Under the pieces are notes generated by a model. That model was not told the origin of the DNA. It worked only from the letters and a program-made list of their open reading frames with translations, and made no database searches. DNA of 64,000 nt from contig CAMJIH010000001.1 of assembly GCA_946405785.1 (NCBI GenBank), positions 92,938 through 156,937 on the forward strand. The letters run 5' to 3'. This DNA is from an uncultured bacterium (lineage in GTDB: Bacteria > Patescibacteriota > Gracilibacteria > Absconditabacterales > Absconditicoccaceae). Both the position numbers and the translations under genes were made by a program. This document shows, piece after piece, positions 11,001 through 23,879 of the stretch (position 1 is the stretch's first letter; every line of letters begins with the position of its first letter).

Positions 11001-12370
11001 CCTGTAAACCATCATTTAGCACTTTTATGATTTGGATGATATCATACAGCACAAGTATAAGAACACTCTCTTTCTTCTACAGAATTAAGACTTGGAATTC
11101 ACATATATGTCCAACTTAAATTAATCCACTCTCATCTTCATCCATTTGCATCTTCATCCCATCTTGGTTTTCCTTTTGTTTCTTCATGAAGTATTACAGA
11201 TCCATCAAAACTACCTTCACAAACTCTAGCATCTACCTTAGATTCTGCACATAAAGCTTGCTCATTTGCATCAGATGACATTGGCATCCAAATCTTACCG
11301 TTACATCAACAGAATGCTCATAGTCAACCAGTCTGAACATAAGCAACAGTTCATCTAAATTTTTCAACAATAACTTCATCCGGACAAGTAATACCATCAG
11401 CTCCTCATTCAGAAAACTGCATAGTATTATTCTGAACTCATAATGCGCTTCTTACTCTCAATGGTCCTGCAGATCTAAAATCGAATGTCAATCTTGGTGT
11501 AGACGTATTTAATCAAAAACCATTCTTTACATTAACATAAAATCATGCATGTCATCACAGATTTCATCCATGTAACGCAAAACCACTATTCCCTGGAGAA
11601 TATGCAAAAGCCTGAGCAACAGCACTACTATAGTGTCATCCTCAGTGAGTATTAATTCAACTTCATATTAAAAAAGTATATTTATCTCAATGGTTATTAT
11701 ATCACATATCAATTGAATTCCAATCCTGAGCATTAAGAGAACTCTTTCTAGATCACAAAGCAACAGATCTGTGTCAAGCCAAAGAACTATCAACACCTCA
11801 AATCATTGTAGAATCAGTATAATGAACAGTACTATTTCTTCATCAAATGATTACACCTCATGCAGAACTAGCTGAATTTTTCACTCATCAAATTGCTACA
11901 GCACTATCATTCTTTCCATTTCTAGTTCATGTATAATCTCAATAATCATCAAGAATTTCTTGACCTCTCATATTTAATACATTTCATGATCATCAAACCA
12001 TTACACTTCAAACAACTCATTCTCAGAATGTGTTATATCAAATACCCATAGCATTTGCATTAATAGAAGAATTAATAAGTAACGCATTCAATTCAGGATC
12101 ATATCTCATATTAACGGAAGTTGAAGATTTAGGATCTGTTACATACAAATACAATGAAGTCAAATATTCAACTGTATTAGCAACTCACGTAACTACGATA
12201 TAATCTCAATCAACAAGATAATTAGGTTCTCATTCTGGTTCTGTTTCTGCAGCAAATCAGAACTGAGTCACAGTATAAGAAAAAAATAATACACTTAAGC
12301 ACAAAAACACTAATGGAAGCCATCATGACATCCTAGTTTTCAACTTCTTTTTTGTTCTTAATGAATTCAT
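8036..12370 (-). CDS. Giant cysteine-rich secreted/surface protein (1444 aa) with YadA-head-like N-terminal repeats
   Basis: Single frame with UGA=Gly; signal peptide-like 'LPLVFLCLSVLFFSYTVTQFGFAAE'; repeats 'SVALGSRKSSLNAQDWNSIDMGYNNH'; then many C-x-x-C clusters such as 'CSYTCAVGYHPN...CIACSELLNGSY'. Confidence 0.85.
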
Positions 12371-12583
12371 TTTATGTATTTATTATTAAAAGCTCTACTC
12401 AATTTTAGAGTTTTTTTTAAATTTGTCAAAAAACGAACCAGTAAATAAACCCAAGAAAAATCATTATCATCTAATTTTCTAACGATATTAAGCCATTTGT
12501 CAAACAAAAAAATAAAAAATACCTTTACATAAAAGATATTTTCCATTTTTTGTATCAATTTTCAGAATAATTATCAAAGAAAA

Positions 12584-12976
12584 TTACATATCATAGTATA
12601 ATTTACCATCATATTGATTAGCTTCTTGAGATTCCTTAAAGAAATTTCACAACAAACTAGCTTTACTAAGAATCTTTCACATATATGTAAAAACATTTTT
12701 TGCTGTATATTGTTCTGCACCTCTTACATCCATAAATTTCAAAAGACCTGGTGCTGCAAATAGAAACAAAATAGTAAAGAACATTCATAAAATCATATAT
12801 CTTATACTACTCCATGCAGCTTGAATCTTTTCGTTTTTTCAATTAGAAAAAACAAACAATATAATAGCTCTAAAAAAAGCATAAATACAACCCAAACAAA
12901 TAATTAGAACAATTCATGCTAAAATATATAATACAACTTCTTCAAAAGAAGAATCGACAGCTGGAAGATTATACAT
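12584..12976 (-). CDS. Small membrane protein, two TM helices (possibly VirB2/pilin-like)
   Basis: 130 aa; 'VVLYILAGIVLIICLGCIYAFFRAIILFVF...YMILGMFFTILFLFAAPGLLKFM'. Confidence 0.65.
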
Positions 12977-13000
12977 TCCTTTTTTATTTTAATATAAAAG

Positions 13001-13023
13001 AAAAAATCCCATAAGGATTTTTT
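13001..13023 (-). terminator. Terminator after rpsP
   Basis: aaaatcc-cata-aggatttt hairpin adjacent to the minus-strand stop. Confidence 0.5.
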
Positions 13024-13321
13024 ACTCTTTATCTGCATTCTTAGGTAAACTTTTTCTTTCTCTCATTTCATAGAATTTTTGGAAAAGAGCATCATTTGTT
13101 TCTTTGTATAACAATTTAGCAACTCTTTCAGACATTTGAGAACCTTTAGAAACCCAAGCTTTAATAGCTTCAACATCAGCTTCCAATTTATGATGCAATG
13201 GATCATATGAACCTAAAACTTCTTTATATCAAAACTTAGCAGGCTTTGTATGTTCAGTCAAAACAATTCTATAAAAAGGTCTCTTAGATCTTCCATGTCT
13301 TGATAATCTGATAGTTAACAT
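13022..13321 (-). CDS. rpsP: 30S ribosomal protein bS16
   Basis: 'MLTIRLSRHGRSKRPFYRIVLTEHTK...LGSYDPLHHKLEADVEAIKAWVSKGSQMSERVAKLL'. Confidence 0.95.
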
Positions 13322-13355
13322 GTTTAGAACTTCATAAAAAAACTAAAATCAAATA

Positions 13356-13532
13356 CTACTTCAACTTTTCTTTTGAAGTATGTTCAGTATGTTTTCTACA
13401 ATGCTTACAATACTTTTGTTGAGCAAGCTTTGGAGTAACAGCTTTATTAATACTTGTAAAATAATTTGTAGCCTTACATTCACTACAAACCATTGCAACC
13501 TTAATTACTCCACTTTTCTTTTTTGCGGCCAT
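13356..13532 (-). CDS. rpmG: 50S ribosomal protein bL33
   Basis: 'VAMVCSECKATNYFTSINKAVTPKLAQQKYCKHCRKHTEHTSKEK' with CxxC...CxxC. Confidence 0.9.
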   Translation of the reverse strand: MAAKKKSGVIKVAMVCSECKATNYFTSINKAVTPKLAQQKYCKHCRKHTEHTSKEKLK

Positions 13533-13592
13533 TTTACAACATTTGCAAATAAATAAAATATTTTGAATGACTTTTGAGATGATCTAATTTAT

Positions 13593-13666
13593 TGGCACTA
13601 GGTAGACTCGAACCACCGACCTCGCCCTTATGAGAGGCGCGCTCTAACCTGCTGAGCTATAGTGCC
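13593..13666 (-). tRNA. tRNA with CAT anticodon (elongator Met or Ile2)
   Basis: GGCACTATAGCTCAGCAGGTTAGAGCGCGCCTCTCATAAGGGCGAGGTCGGTGGTTCGAGTCTACCTAGTGCCA; no encoded CCA. Confidence 0.9.
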
Positions 13667-13812
13667 ATCACACATATTAAAAAAAATATGAGACTGATAT
13701 GTCTTATAACTATTAGAAACTAAAAATCAACTGTTTTTCTTTAGAAAAAATCTCTTGCTATTTTTATTATAATCACTAGCAATTAATCTGAAATTTATAT
13801 TAAAAAATCTAA

Positions 13813-14085
13813 ATGAGCATTACAGAAAAAGAGCTAGATCACCTAGCAACACTATGTAAATTAAAACTTAATACTGAAGAAAAAGAAAAATTCTTATGAA
13901 ATATGGATAGCATTATAAATTTCTTAGATGCTTTAAAAGTTTCTAAAAAATCAGATTATAATGAATGAAAAAAACTAAATTGTTTCAATTCTTGAGCATC
14001 ATTTGAAAATCCGAAAAAACTATTAGAAAATAGTGCTCATCAAAAATGAAGTTTAATTGGAGTAAAAACATCATTCAATAAATAA
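13813..14085 (+). CDS. gatC: Asp/Glu-tRNA amidotransferase subunit C
   Basis: 'MSITEKELDHLATLCKLKLNTEEKEKFLGNMDSIINFLDAL...SLIGVKTSFNK'. Confidence 0.88.
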
Positions 14086-14114
14086 AGTTTTTTATTCTTA
14101 AAAATAATAATACC

Positions 14115-14867
14115 ATGGCACGAGGAATAATCGTCATTATCGCTTTCATTCTTTTAACAATGGTTAGAGTTGTTAATCAATATGAAAGAAAGGTTGTATT
14201 AACTCTATGAAAATTCAGTAGAGTATTAACTCCTTGATTAAACCTTATTATCCCTATTTTAGAACAAACTATTAGTGTAGATATCAGAGAAAAGGCTGTA
14301 GACTTACCATCTCAAGAAGCTATGACTAAAGATAATATCGCTTGTTGAGTAAATGCAGTAATCTATTATAGAGTTAAAGAAGATCAAGTTGATAAAGCAG
14401 TACTTAATGTAAAGAATCTTGATTATGCTATGACTCAATTTGCTCTTACTACTATGAGAAATATTGTTGGTCAATTTGAACTTGATGAATTATTAGCTAA
14501 GAGAGAAGAAGCTGCTGATAAAATTAAAACTATTGTAGATACAAAATCTGATTCTTGGGGAGTTGATATCCTATCTGTAGAATTAAAAGATATTAATATT
14601 CCTGATGATCTTAAAAGAACTATCTGAAAACAAGCTGAAGCTGAAAGAGAAAAGAGAGCTAAAATTATCACATCTGAATGAGAATTAGCTAGTGCTGAAA
14701 ATCTCAGAAAAGCTGCCGTTATGCTTGCTGAAGCACCAGGTGCTTTACACTTAAGAACTCTTCAATCTATTAATGATTTAAGTTCTGATCAATCTAATAC
14801 AACTATTTGGATGATTCCTATGGAAGTATTAGAAGCTATTAAATGATTTTGAAATTCTTCAAAATAA
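14115..14867 (+). CDS. SPFH/Band 7 (slipin/stomatin-like) membrane protein
   Basis: N-terminal TM; 'VVNQYERKVVLTLGKFSRVLTPGLNLIIPILEQTISVDIREKAVDLPSQEAMTKDNIACGVNAVIYYRV'. Confidence 0.92.
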
Positions 14868-14886
14868 TTAAAACGAACACAACAAT

Positions 14887-14920
14887 AAAAATAAGAGTTC
14901 AAATGAACTCTTATTTTTTA
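14887..14920 (+). terminator. Rho-independent terminator
   Basis: aataagagttc-aaat-gaactcttatt plus T tract. Confidence 0.85.
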
Positions 14921-14932
14921 TTATTAAAGGAA

Positions 14933-16894
14933 TTAATTAACTGGAACTCATCAAATCTTTTTCATAACTGATCAACTCATCATAGCACTAATTTCATTTC
15001 TTCATCCATTAGCTATTTCACCATTATCAACTCAATTAGGATTTGGAGCTATTCTGAATGGATAATCTTCAGGGATATAGAATCATTTTATCTTTGAAAG
15101 ACATTTTTGAACATTAGATTGCCAATTAATTGGACTAGATGCATAAATCTTTCAATCTTCATTACCATATCTTGATAATTGTTTAATAGTGTGATAATTT
15201 CACAAATATTGATTATTTAATGTTAAAGGAATCAATCTTGCTCAGTTATAAGGATTATTATAAGCAACACGATCTCATCTATCGTTATTTCATACGTTAC
15301 CGATGTTATTATCTGTAGATAAGAATCTTCCTAATGTAGATTCAGCAAATGCAATACAAATAACCATATCTCTATCAATATTCGTTCACTTTACAACTTC
15401 ATCCCAGAATGCTAGACTTCTATATGTTCATACAGCATATGAATTAAGAAATGTTTGTGCTCTAGCATCAACAGTATCTCATTTAATTAATGCCAAATTA
15501 GATACATCAATAGGTCTAATCATTTGGTCATTAAAATACTTTAAACGATATTCTTCAGGAAGTACAGTATCTCTATCTTGTACAACACTTAAATCAAGAA
15601 CAGTTAATGGATCAATAGCTACACCATCTTTAAAAAGAGAGAAAGTTAGATTAGCACCTTTTGAAATAAATCACGCTCATTGAGTTCAAGATTCTCATCA
15701 ACTCTTTGCAATAACTTGTCCTCTTTTTACATAATCTCATTGTTCTACATAAATTGTACTAAGATATGCATATGTAGAAACATATCAATCAGTGTGCATA
15801 ATTAGTAACCAATTCAAATTTCAAACTCAATTATTTACATAATAAACAACACCATCTCTCATAGCATAAACAGGGGTTCATTGTTCAACTGATAATTTAA
15901 TTGAGAAATTCTTAAATCCATATTCTCTTTCAAAAGCAGGATCTTTAAAGATAGTTAATATTTGAGTAATAGGATATGTTGGCCAAGCAACAGGGCTATT
16001 CTCATTATCAGAACTATCAACATGATGATTCAAATCTGCAATTTTTGTTAATAATCAATTAGTTCATAAATATTTTCTTTGAGCAATATCAGCAACCATT
16101 CAATTAATTAAATTATGCAATTTTCATTCATCTCATGCAGTATCAAAATCAATATAATCTTGTAATTTTTTCTCACTATATAATTGCATAAAACTCATAA
16201 GATATGCTCTCTTTTGATCTAATTTTTGCATTTCTGTTTTATAATAATCAAGAGACTTTTGAGCAGAAACTTTTAATTCAGTTAAACGTTTAACAGTCTC
16301 TGTTTTTTGTTGTTCTTGAGCTGAAGTCTTTTGAAGTAAAGTATTAATTTGATTCAAAAGAATTCTTAATGTATCATCTCATGCCAACAATTGAGGCATA
16401 ACATCAGATTTTACAAAAGTTTTTAACAAATCTACTTCATCTCAAGTATCATTATAAATTTCTCTTTCCATCTTATAAACCATAAAAAGAAGTTGACTAA
16501 GATATTTCTTTGCAACCTCTAAATGGTATTTAGTTTCATCCAAAATTTTTATATTTTTTTGCAATTCTTCTCTAAACTTATATAGAGTTTGAATTGTTGT
16601 TGTCATCTTTTGAGTAGAAGCACTAATATCTTGGATTACTCTAACAATTTCTGTTCTTATCTCTTTATATTGTTCATCCATTTCTCAATTGTGATTTCCT
16701 TTTGATGCTTCATCCATTTCAGCTAATCTTTCTTTGAAAACAAGTAATGAATTTTTCAAACTTGAAACTTGTTCAATTGCATTTCTAAAAGAAATATCTT
16801 TCGAAAAATCAGAATCTGTAGAATCTCAAGCTGCAAAGCAAGGAGAAATAGAAAAAATCATAGTTAGAATCATTAAATACTTAATTTTTCACAT
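14933..16894 (-). CDS. Secreted coiled-coil protein with degenerate M23/LytM domain and lytic-transglycosylase-like C-terminus
   Basis: Signal peptide 'MILTMIFSISPCFAAG'; coiled coil; LytM fold signature 'GTPVYAMRDGVVYYVNN...DGYVSTYAYLSTIYVEQGDYVKRGQVIAKSG'; 'MVICIAFAESTLGRFLSTDNNIGNVGN'. Confidence 0.75.
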
Positions 16895-17024
16895 AGATAT
16901 CTTCAATAAAATAAAAGATAACCTAAGTATACATAAAAAGAATAAAATTTAAAAAAAATAACCACTATACATTACGATTATTGTGGCTATTTTTTCAGGA
17001 AAGTATTTATATATTGACAATATA

Positions 17025-17059
17025 AAAAAGAGTAAATATTTTATATATTACTCTTTTTT
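17025..17059 (-). terminator. Terminator after SBP gene
   Basis: aaaagagtaa...ttactctttt inverted repeat just downstream of the minus-strand stop. Confidence 0.6.
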
Positions 17060-17062
17060 ACT

Positions 17063-19276
17063 TTAATTAGATGGTTGAAGCAATCATGCAAAAGGATCTC
17101 ATGAACTTTCATAATTTTGAACTGGTTCATACTCTCATGTATAAACTGGTTCATACTCTCATGTATAAACTTCTTCAACAACATTTCATGTTTCAATTTC
17201 TCAAGAAAGAACCTCAATATCATTACCCTCTTCTGATTCATTTCACTTAAAGAAATTTAAGTGTAAATCATCAAAAGACAATTCAATTTTATTCATAACA
17301 TAAGAAACAAAATCTTTAACAGCTAATAATTTTGAGAAATCAAGATTCTTTGACCTAATCAAAGACACATGATCATACAAATAATTTCTCCAATTATATT
17401 CATACAAGAAACCAGTTGTTCACAAAGCAGAATCTACAAATTCAGCCTTTAAGTTAACAAATGAATAAGGGTATCCGACAATTACAAATGGCATATCTTG
17501 AGCATAAATTGCATTAATTTGACCCAAAATCTCATCCTTTTGAGAAGCCTTTGTATATTGTTTAAACAAACTTGTTAGATTTGGATTAGTATACAATGAT
17601 GGATTAACCAAAGCATCACTTGTTGTAAGGATTCTTAATACATCTTTCTTCATTCAAAGATTAATAGTATTCAACATAATATCATAATCCTCCATAATAA
17701 GTTTTGCCTCCAAAGCTTCTGGTGAACTTACTTGTTCAAACATAAAGTTTTCAATAATTCACGCATCCTCTAATATTTTCTTAAACTGTTTTATAGAAAA
17801 ATTAGATTCAAGATTATTATAATAAACAACTTTTATCTTCCAATCATTCTGAGAATCAGGCTCTTGTGATCATTCAATGTTAATCATATACAAATCAATA
17901 TTAGCAATTGTATAAGTTTTTCATTTAATCGTTCATACAATAGTATATTGATTAAGTCATTGATTTAAGTTCTTTCAAACCTCCAATGGATAAACAATTT
18001 TCTTATCAGTTTTCTTATAATTTTTGGGACTAAATTGATTTCACTTAGTATCAGTTACTTTAATATTTTCAAATTGATTAGAGAATCTAATTTCAAAATC
18101 AAAGTTCTCTGTTCTTGTAGGAGTATAGAAAATAAATTTTCTCTCTACTCAATTAATACTAATAGGCGTCTTTAAAACTTGTACTCCACTATCTTCCAAT
18201 TCCTGTTTTCATACTCATTCATCTTTTTCTGTTAATGAAACACGATTAATAAATTCCTTAATATTACTTCCATCTGAATAAAATGATGTTAACAATGGTT
18301 CTCTATACATTTTAAGGAACTTTCCATATTCATCTCAAACATAGAATTTAGCATTTATTAATCCACCTAATGCTCTTCTCAATCTAACTTTCATTTTAGG
18401 AGACTTAGTATTGAAGAAAAAACTAAGCATATCACTTCTAATTATATTTCTTCTTTCGTAATCTCATAATTGAAGTTGATGAGCATACATATCAACAATT
18501 CTATTTCACTCTTCTATTACAGATTTTGAAAATACTTCAAAGTTATCATAATTCTTAATCTGATAATATCACAAATTAGTATCTTCACATCCCATCAAAT
18601 TAAATACTAAGCTTTGATCATCATTAGATTTAGGCTGTAATTTACCACAAGAACTAGTTATTGGAGCTGCTGCAAAAGCTCAGATATAATCACCGTATAC
18701 AGCAGATCACAAAATATGATTAGGTAAAATATAGTTTGTGAAGAAATAATTATTATCTGTTGTACTTGTTGGGAATATAACCTTAATACGTCATTCTTCT
18801 TTTTCTATTTTTAAACTTTGATATGATGTCAAAGACTTAATATCCCAAGCATTTTGACGAATAATCTTATCATAAGTAAAGAAAACATCATCAATTGACC
18901 AAGGAGTACCATCAGACCATTGTTTTCATGTTCCCTCAACTGAAACATAATAAGTTTGATAATCTTGGGTTATTATCTTACAATTAGTTCATTCCAATCA
19001 ATCCTCATTAAGAGTGTTATAATCTATACAAGCATCAAATAAAAAAGACTGATAAAAAACACTTTGTCAGTCATTTTTTAAATAAGGCAAATAAGATATT
19101 TGATCGAAAATAGCTTCAACAAACGTTCATCATTTTTTATTTACAACTTCTCAATTATCACTAACAAATTGATAACAAAGAATTGATGTAATAAGAACCC
19201 GAAAACCACAAACCACGAAGAAAAGATAGGTCAAAATTCTCTTAGGAGAACTAGATTCATATGAACGATACCACAT
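17063..19276 (-). CDS. Extracellular solute-binding protein, family 5 (oligopeptide-binding-like)
   Basis: N-terminal TM; 'GTGKQWSDGTPWSIDDVFFTYDKIIRQNAWD'; 'KVRLRRALGGLINAKFY'; 738 codons; start overlaps the secG stop by 1 nt (TAATG). Confidence 0.82.
17120..17167 (-). repeat. Two tandem 24-bp units encoding EYEPVYTG
   Basis: aactggttcatactctcatgtata repeated twice, in frame near the C-terminus of the SBP gene. Confidence 0.9.
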
Positions 19277-19509
19277 TATTTAACATAAGGATAAACCACA
19301 ACAATGGCAACAAAAAGTATAGCACAACATAATGATATGATTTTTAATTTTCATTCCATTGTTTTTTTGCTTCAATATTCATTACTTCATCCAGCAGAAG
19401 CTCAACCAATTCACATACCAATACCTCCTCATTTTGGAGATTGAAGAAGAACGCTTCATACAAATATAATTCCAATGATAATCATCAATGCAACCAAAAC
19501 TGTTCTCAT
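19276..19509 (-). CDS. secG: Preprotein translocase subunit SecG
   Basis: 'MRTVLVALMIIIGIIFVGSVLLQSPKGGGIGMGIGGASAGSNEYGSKKTMEGKLKIISLCCAILFVAIVVVYPYVK'. Confidence 0.9.
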
Positions 19510-19675
19510 TTTAGATAACAAACAAAAAATAAAGAGTTTTCATAACAAGTTGAGTTTAAGGATTTACAAATAAAATTCAAGCTATCACAAACACTAAAAA
19601 ATATCAAATGAAATGCCTTGAAAAAAAGACTATTGTCTTTATATATACTACATATATTTTATTATTCAAAATACC

Positions 19676-20350
19676 ATGCTCTATCTTATTCCTACGCCAA
19701 TTTGAAATACAGATGATATCACCATCAGAGCATTAAATCTACTAAAAGAATTACCCATTCTAATTTGTGAAGATACGAGAACAACAAAAAAATTACTTAA
19801 CATTCTCAATATATGATACGAGAACAAACAATTTTTCTCTTTAACAAGTTTTACAGATAAAGGAAAATTAAACCACTATCTTAACCTATTAAAAGAGAAT
19901 GATATATGAATGGTATCAGACGCATGAACTCCATGATTATCTGATCCAGGAAAACAACTTATCCAAATATGTGTAGAAAACAATCTTCCATATACTATCC
20001 TACCATGAGCAAACGCATTAGTTCCTGCTGTTGTATGATCATGATTTGATACCTCATCATTTTGTTATATATGATTTTTACCACAAAAAAAAGGAAGACA
20101 AACAGCATTAAAAGAATGTATTCAAAGAGATATACCAACATTCTTTTATGAATCTGTTCATAGAATAGAAAAGCTTATCAAAGAACTAGATGAACTCAAT
20201 TATTCTTGAAAAATATCAATGACAAGAGAAATTAGTAAACTCTTTGAAGAACATATTACCTGTACTTTTGAAGAATTAAAAACCAAAATAGAGAAAAAAG
20301 AAATACAAATAAAAGGTGAATTTGTTATTGGATTATATCCAATAAAATAA
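19676..20350 (+). CDS. rsmI: 16S rRNA (cytidine-2'-O-)-methyltransferase
   Basis: 'MLYLIPTPIGNTDDITIRALNLLKELPILICEDTRTTKKLL', 'GMVSDAGTPGLSDPG', 'FLPQKKGRQ'. Confidence 0.95.
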
Positions 20351-20443
20351 AAAGATGTCAAGTTTTTGTTTGAATTAGCATCATAAATCAATATCTTAAA
20401 ACAAATAAAAAAACTATATGTGTTTTAAATATGGATATATGCA

Positions 20444-21463
20444 ATGTATTCTCTTTATCAAAGTCCAATTCGAAAGACACTTCAAATAGATATCTATAAA
20501 AAACAATACGGTTTTGTTAATCTTTTCTGAAAAGACTATTTTTATCTTATCAAAGAGAAAAAAATCTGACCATTTAAGTTCAGAGAATTCCAAATAATGG
20601 GATTACAGATACCCGAAGACAATTGGAATATGGTAAGGAAAGAACTAAAAAAGCTAAAAAAACAATTCTGAAAAAATCGATGAAATATATTCTTTCAACT
20701 CGGTATTGTTAACGAAATAACAAGTTTTGATAATGCTTGGGCAAGAGAACAAAACATTGTAGGAAAAGTAAGATGAATGAGGCTTCGTACAAGAGAGATA
20801 GTAAAAAAAGAAACAGGGTTAAAAGTTTCTTTTAAAGAGAACATGCCCCAAACAACAATACTAATCAATCTTAAAAAAACTGATGAAGAATTATTAAAAG
20901 AGATGAATAATGGTTGTGCAGACAGAGTAAAAAAAGCGATAAAAAAAGGAGTTATAGTTAGAGAATGAAACCTTTATGATTACGATGTTTTCTTTGATAA
21001 ATGGCAAATAACTGCATGATGAAAAGGTTTCTCAACAATAACAAGATCTCAATATGATAAACTCATTAGAATTCTAACGAAAACAAAAAGATGAAACATG
21101 TTTGTTTCTGAATTAGAATGAGATATCATTGCTTGAAGTATTTGTCTATTCCATGAAAAAAATATTGTATATCTTTATGGATTTACAGATAGAAAATATA
21201 CAAATCTCTGAGGACATCATTACTTAAAATACTGAATGTTTGAATGGGCAAGAGATCATGGATTCCAATTCTGTGATTTAATGTGAGGAGCTCCAACATG
21301 ATTTCCAGATCATCCTCTAGTCTGAGTTAGTAAATTTAAAGAATCTTTATGAGGAATGAAATGTGAATACTATTGAAATTTTGATTTAGTATTAAATCCT
21401 CTCCTATATTATTCATTTAAGTTTCTTACTTGGCTAAAAAATAAAATTAAAAAAGAACATTAA
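20444..21463 (+). CDS. FemAB-family peptidoglycan interpeptide-bridge aminoacyltransferase
   Basis: 'QSPIxKTLQ', 'TTILINLKKTDEELLKEMNNGCADRVKKAIKKGVIVRE', 'HHYLKYGMFEWARDHGFQFCDLMGGA', 'HPLVGVSKFKESLGG'. Confidence 0.88.
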
Positions 21464-21485
21464 TTATTCAAAGAATACTACTTAT

Positions 21486-21516
21486 AAAAAAACATCTCCA
21501 ATAGGAGATGTTTTTA
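21486..21516 (+). terminator. Rho-independent terminator
   Basis: aaacatctcc-aata-ggagatgttt plus T tract. Confidence 0.8.
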
Positions 21517-21538
21517 TTATATTACTAAATATGGTTTA

Positions 21539-23758
21539 TTAATCTTTTCTTCCTCTATAAACAGTCTCTAACATTTCTTCAATAAATGGAACATTAACAC
21601 ATAGAGTCAAAAGAGCTGTCAAAACGATCATAGAACCAAATCACTTAAACATATTAATACCATAAGCAAATAGCAATATTCAGATTAATAATGTTGAGAT
21701 TTGACCATCTCTAATAGCTGACCAACTTCTCTTTCTAGCAGATTTTATAGCTGATAGATAAGTCTTCCCTTCTTTAACTTCTTCATTCATTCTTTCAAAT
21801 ACAAGGATATTTGCATCAACAGCCATACCAATAGAAAGGATAATTGCAGCAATTCCACTTAATGAAAGAGCATAATCAATTAACTTTAAGATAGCAGCAA
21901 GAACAACGATAAACATAATCATTGTAGCAGCTGTTACGATAGCCTTTCTTATTCCATATATAAAGAAGATATAAAGGACAATTGCCAAGATACCAACAAG
22001 TGTAGCAATTAAAGCTCATTGGAATGCATAATCTCATAATGATGGACTAACCTTCTCTTCTTGTAAAAGAATCAAAGGAGCAGGCATATTTCAAGAATTT
22101 AATTCTTTAGCAGTTTCTTGTGCTCTCTCTTTGTCAAATCCTCAAGAAATTTGAGCTCTACCATCACAAATTCTTGTTTGGATTGTAGCGATTGTTGCAG
22201 GAACTCATCAAATAAATATTCCCATACTTCTACCAATATTATTTGAAGTTACTTCACAAAAGATATCTTTTCATGCTCCATTAAATTCAATACCAACACT
22301 TGGTTCTCATAATTGTGTAGTTTCAGGTCTTGCAAATGAGAAATAAGCTCAGTTCAATGGACTACCATCATTTCCTTGTGCTATTTTCCATAACATTCTA
22401 TCTTGAACAAAGATTTCATCAATAGTATATATTGTTTGATTCTTTAATGTATCCTCGAATACAACTGAATCTTCAATACTATCAATTTCAACAAAAGAAT
22501 ATACACTTTCACCTTCTTCCTTAACATCTTCTGTATATACAACATAAGTTGAAGTTGCAGCTGAATAAACTTTTGCTTCTTTAAGAGCTGGATCAAATTC
22601 TCCAACGTATGATTCTATATTTTCTTCAGTTAGATAACCATTTGCTAATTCACTTCATGTTTGAATAACAGCCTCTGGATTAGCTTGCAATACTGATTGA
22701 ACAGAAGCTACCAAAGCATCAAAATCTGAATCTATTTGTTCAATTTCTTCATCAGTCTTTCATAATGTTGATTCCTTATCTAATTGAATGATTCTAACTT
22801 TATATGCTTTTTTATCTGCATCAACTGATGATCATAAATTATACATTAATTTATTTCACTCAATTTTATATTCACCTTCTGCAATACCATTATCATCTTT
22901 TTCATCAGCAACTTTATATGTTAATCATAATTGATTAGCTACAGATACAATATCAGATGGAGAATATGATGTTTTTTCTTGAGCATCTCTTCATGTAACA
23001 CGGAATACTAAGAAACCATCAACATTTTCACTAGATATACTTCCATCTTCTGCTTGAGAAAGAGATGTTGTATATGTTCATTCTATAAGATTAGAAACTT
23101 GATTAAGTGGAATAGAATTTAAAGTATCTACATTTTCTTTATATATTTCAGGAAGCTCAGACAATGTTCATGAAATAGTATAAGCATAAATATTTTCAGA
23201 TGCTTTATTTTCATAATTTTCAACCATTTTATCAGGATTTAGAACAGCTTCAGCTCTTATCTTCTCAGCCAATTGCTTTCTTTGTGCAATAGTTTCTGGA
23301 GTTACATCATCATCGTTAGCTAATCTGAATTCCAATTCAACAGTCTTTCCAATAATTTCCTTAGCTTGATCAAGATCAGCAACACCTCATATTTCAACAA
23401 CAACTTGAGATTCATCAGCCAACTTTTGAATATAAGATTTATAATCACTTACTCATAATGAAGAAATTCTTGTATCAATATTTCTTAGAATAACTTCTTC
23501 TATACTTTTCTTTGCAGCAACTAAATCTGAAGCTGAATAAATTTCTTCATACTTGCTATAATCTATTTTATAAACAAGTTTTGTTCATCAAGAGATATCC
23601 AATCACTTTCTAAAATAATTAACTCAATCTTTTGTAATAATCCAATCTCTTTCGAAAGTTTCTTTATTAAATGTTCTACCAACAAATAAAACAAAGAAAA
23701 GACAGATTATAAAAACACAAGCAAATACAATTCTCCTTGTTGTCCAAAATCCTTTCAT
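21539..23758 (-). CDS. secD: Protein translocase subunit SecD
   Basis: C-terminal 'LSLSGIAAIILSIGMAVDANILVFERMNEEVKEGKTYLSAIKSARKRSWSAIRDGQISTLLI'; N-terminal P1 region 'VVVEIxGVADLDQAKEIIGKTVELEFR'; 740 codons. Confidence 0.93.
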
Positions 23759-23879
23759 ACTACACATAAAAAATATCTAAAAATAACGATTAGAAATATA
23801 TAGTTTTTGATTATGAATACAAGTGAATCTTGACAAAGAAAAAAGTATTTATTATAAACGTTTTACCTTAATATAAGTA

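Noticed and set aside
17120-17167. Tandem 24-bp repeat as a regulatory iteron
   Set aside because: It lies inside the coding frame of the solute-binding protein and encodes EYEPVYTG twice.
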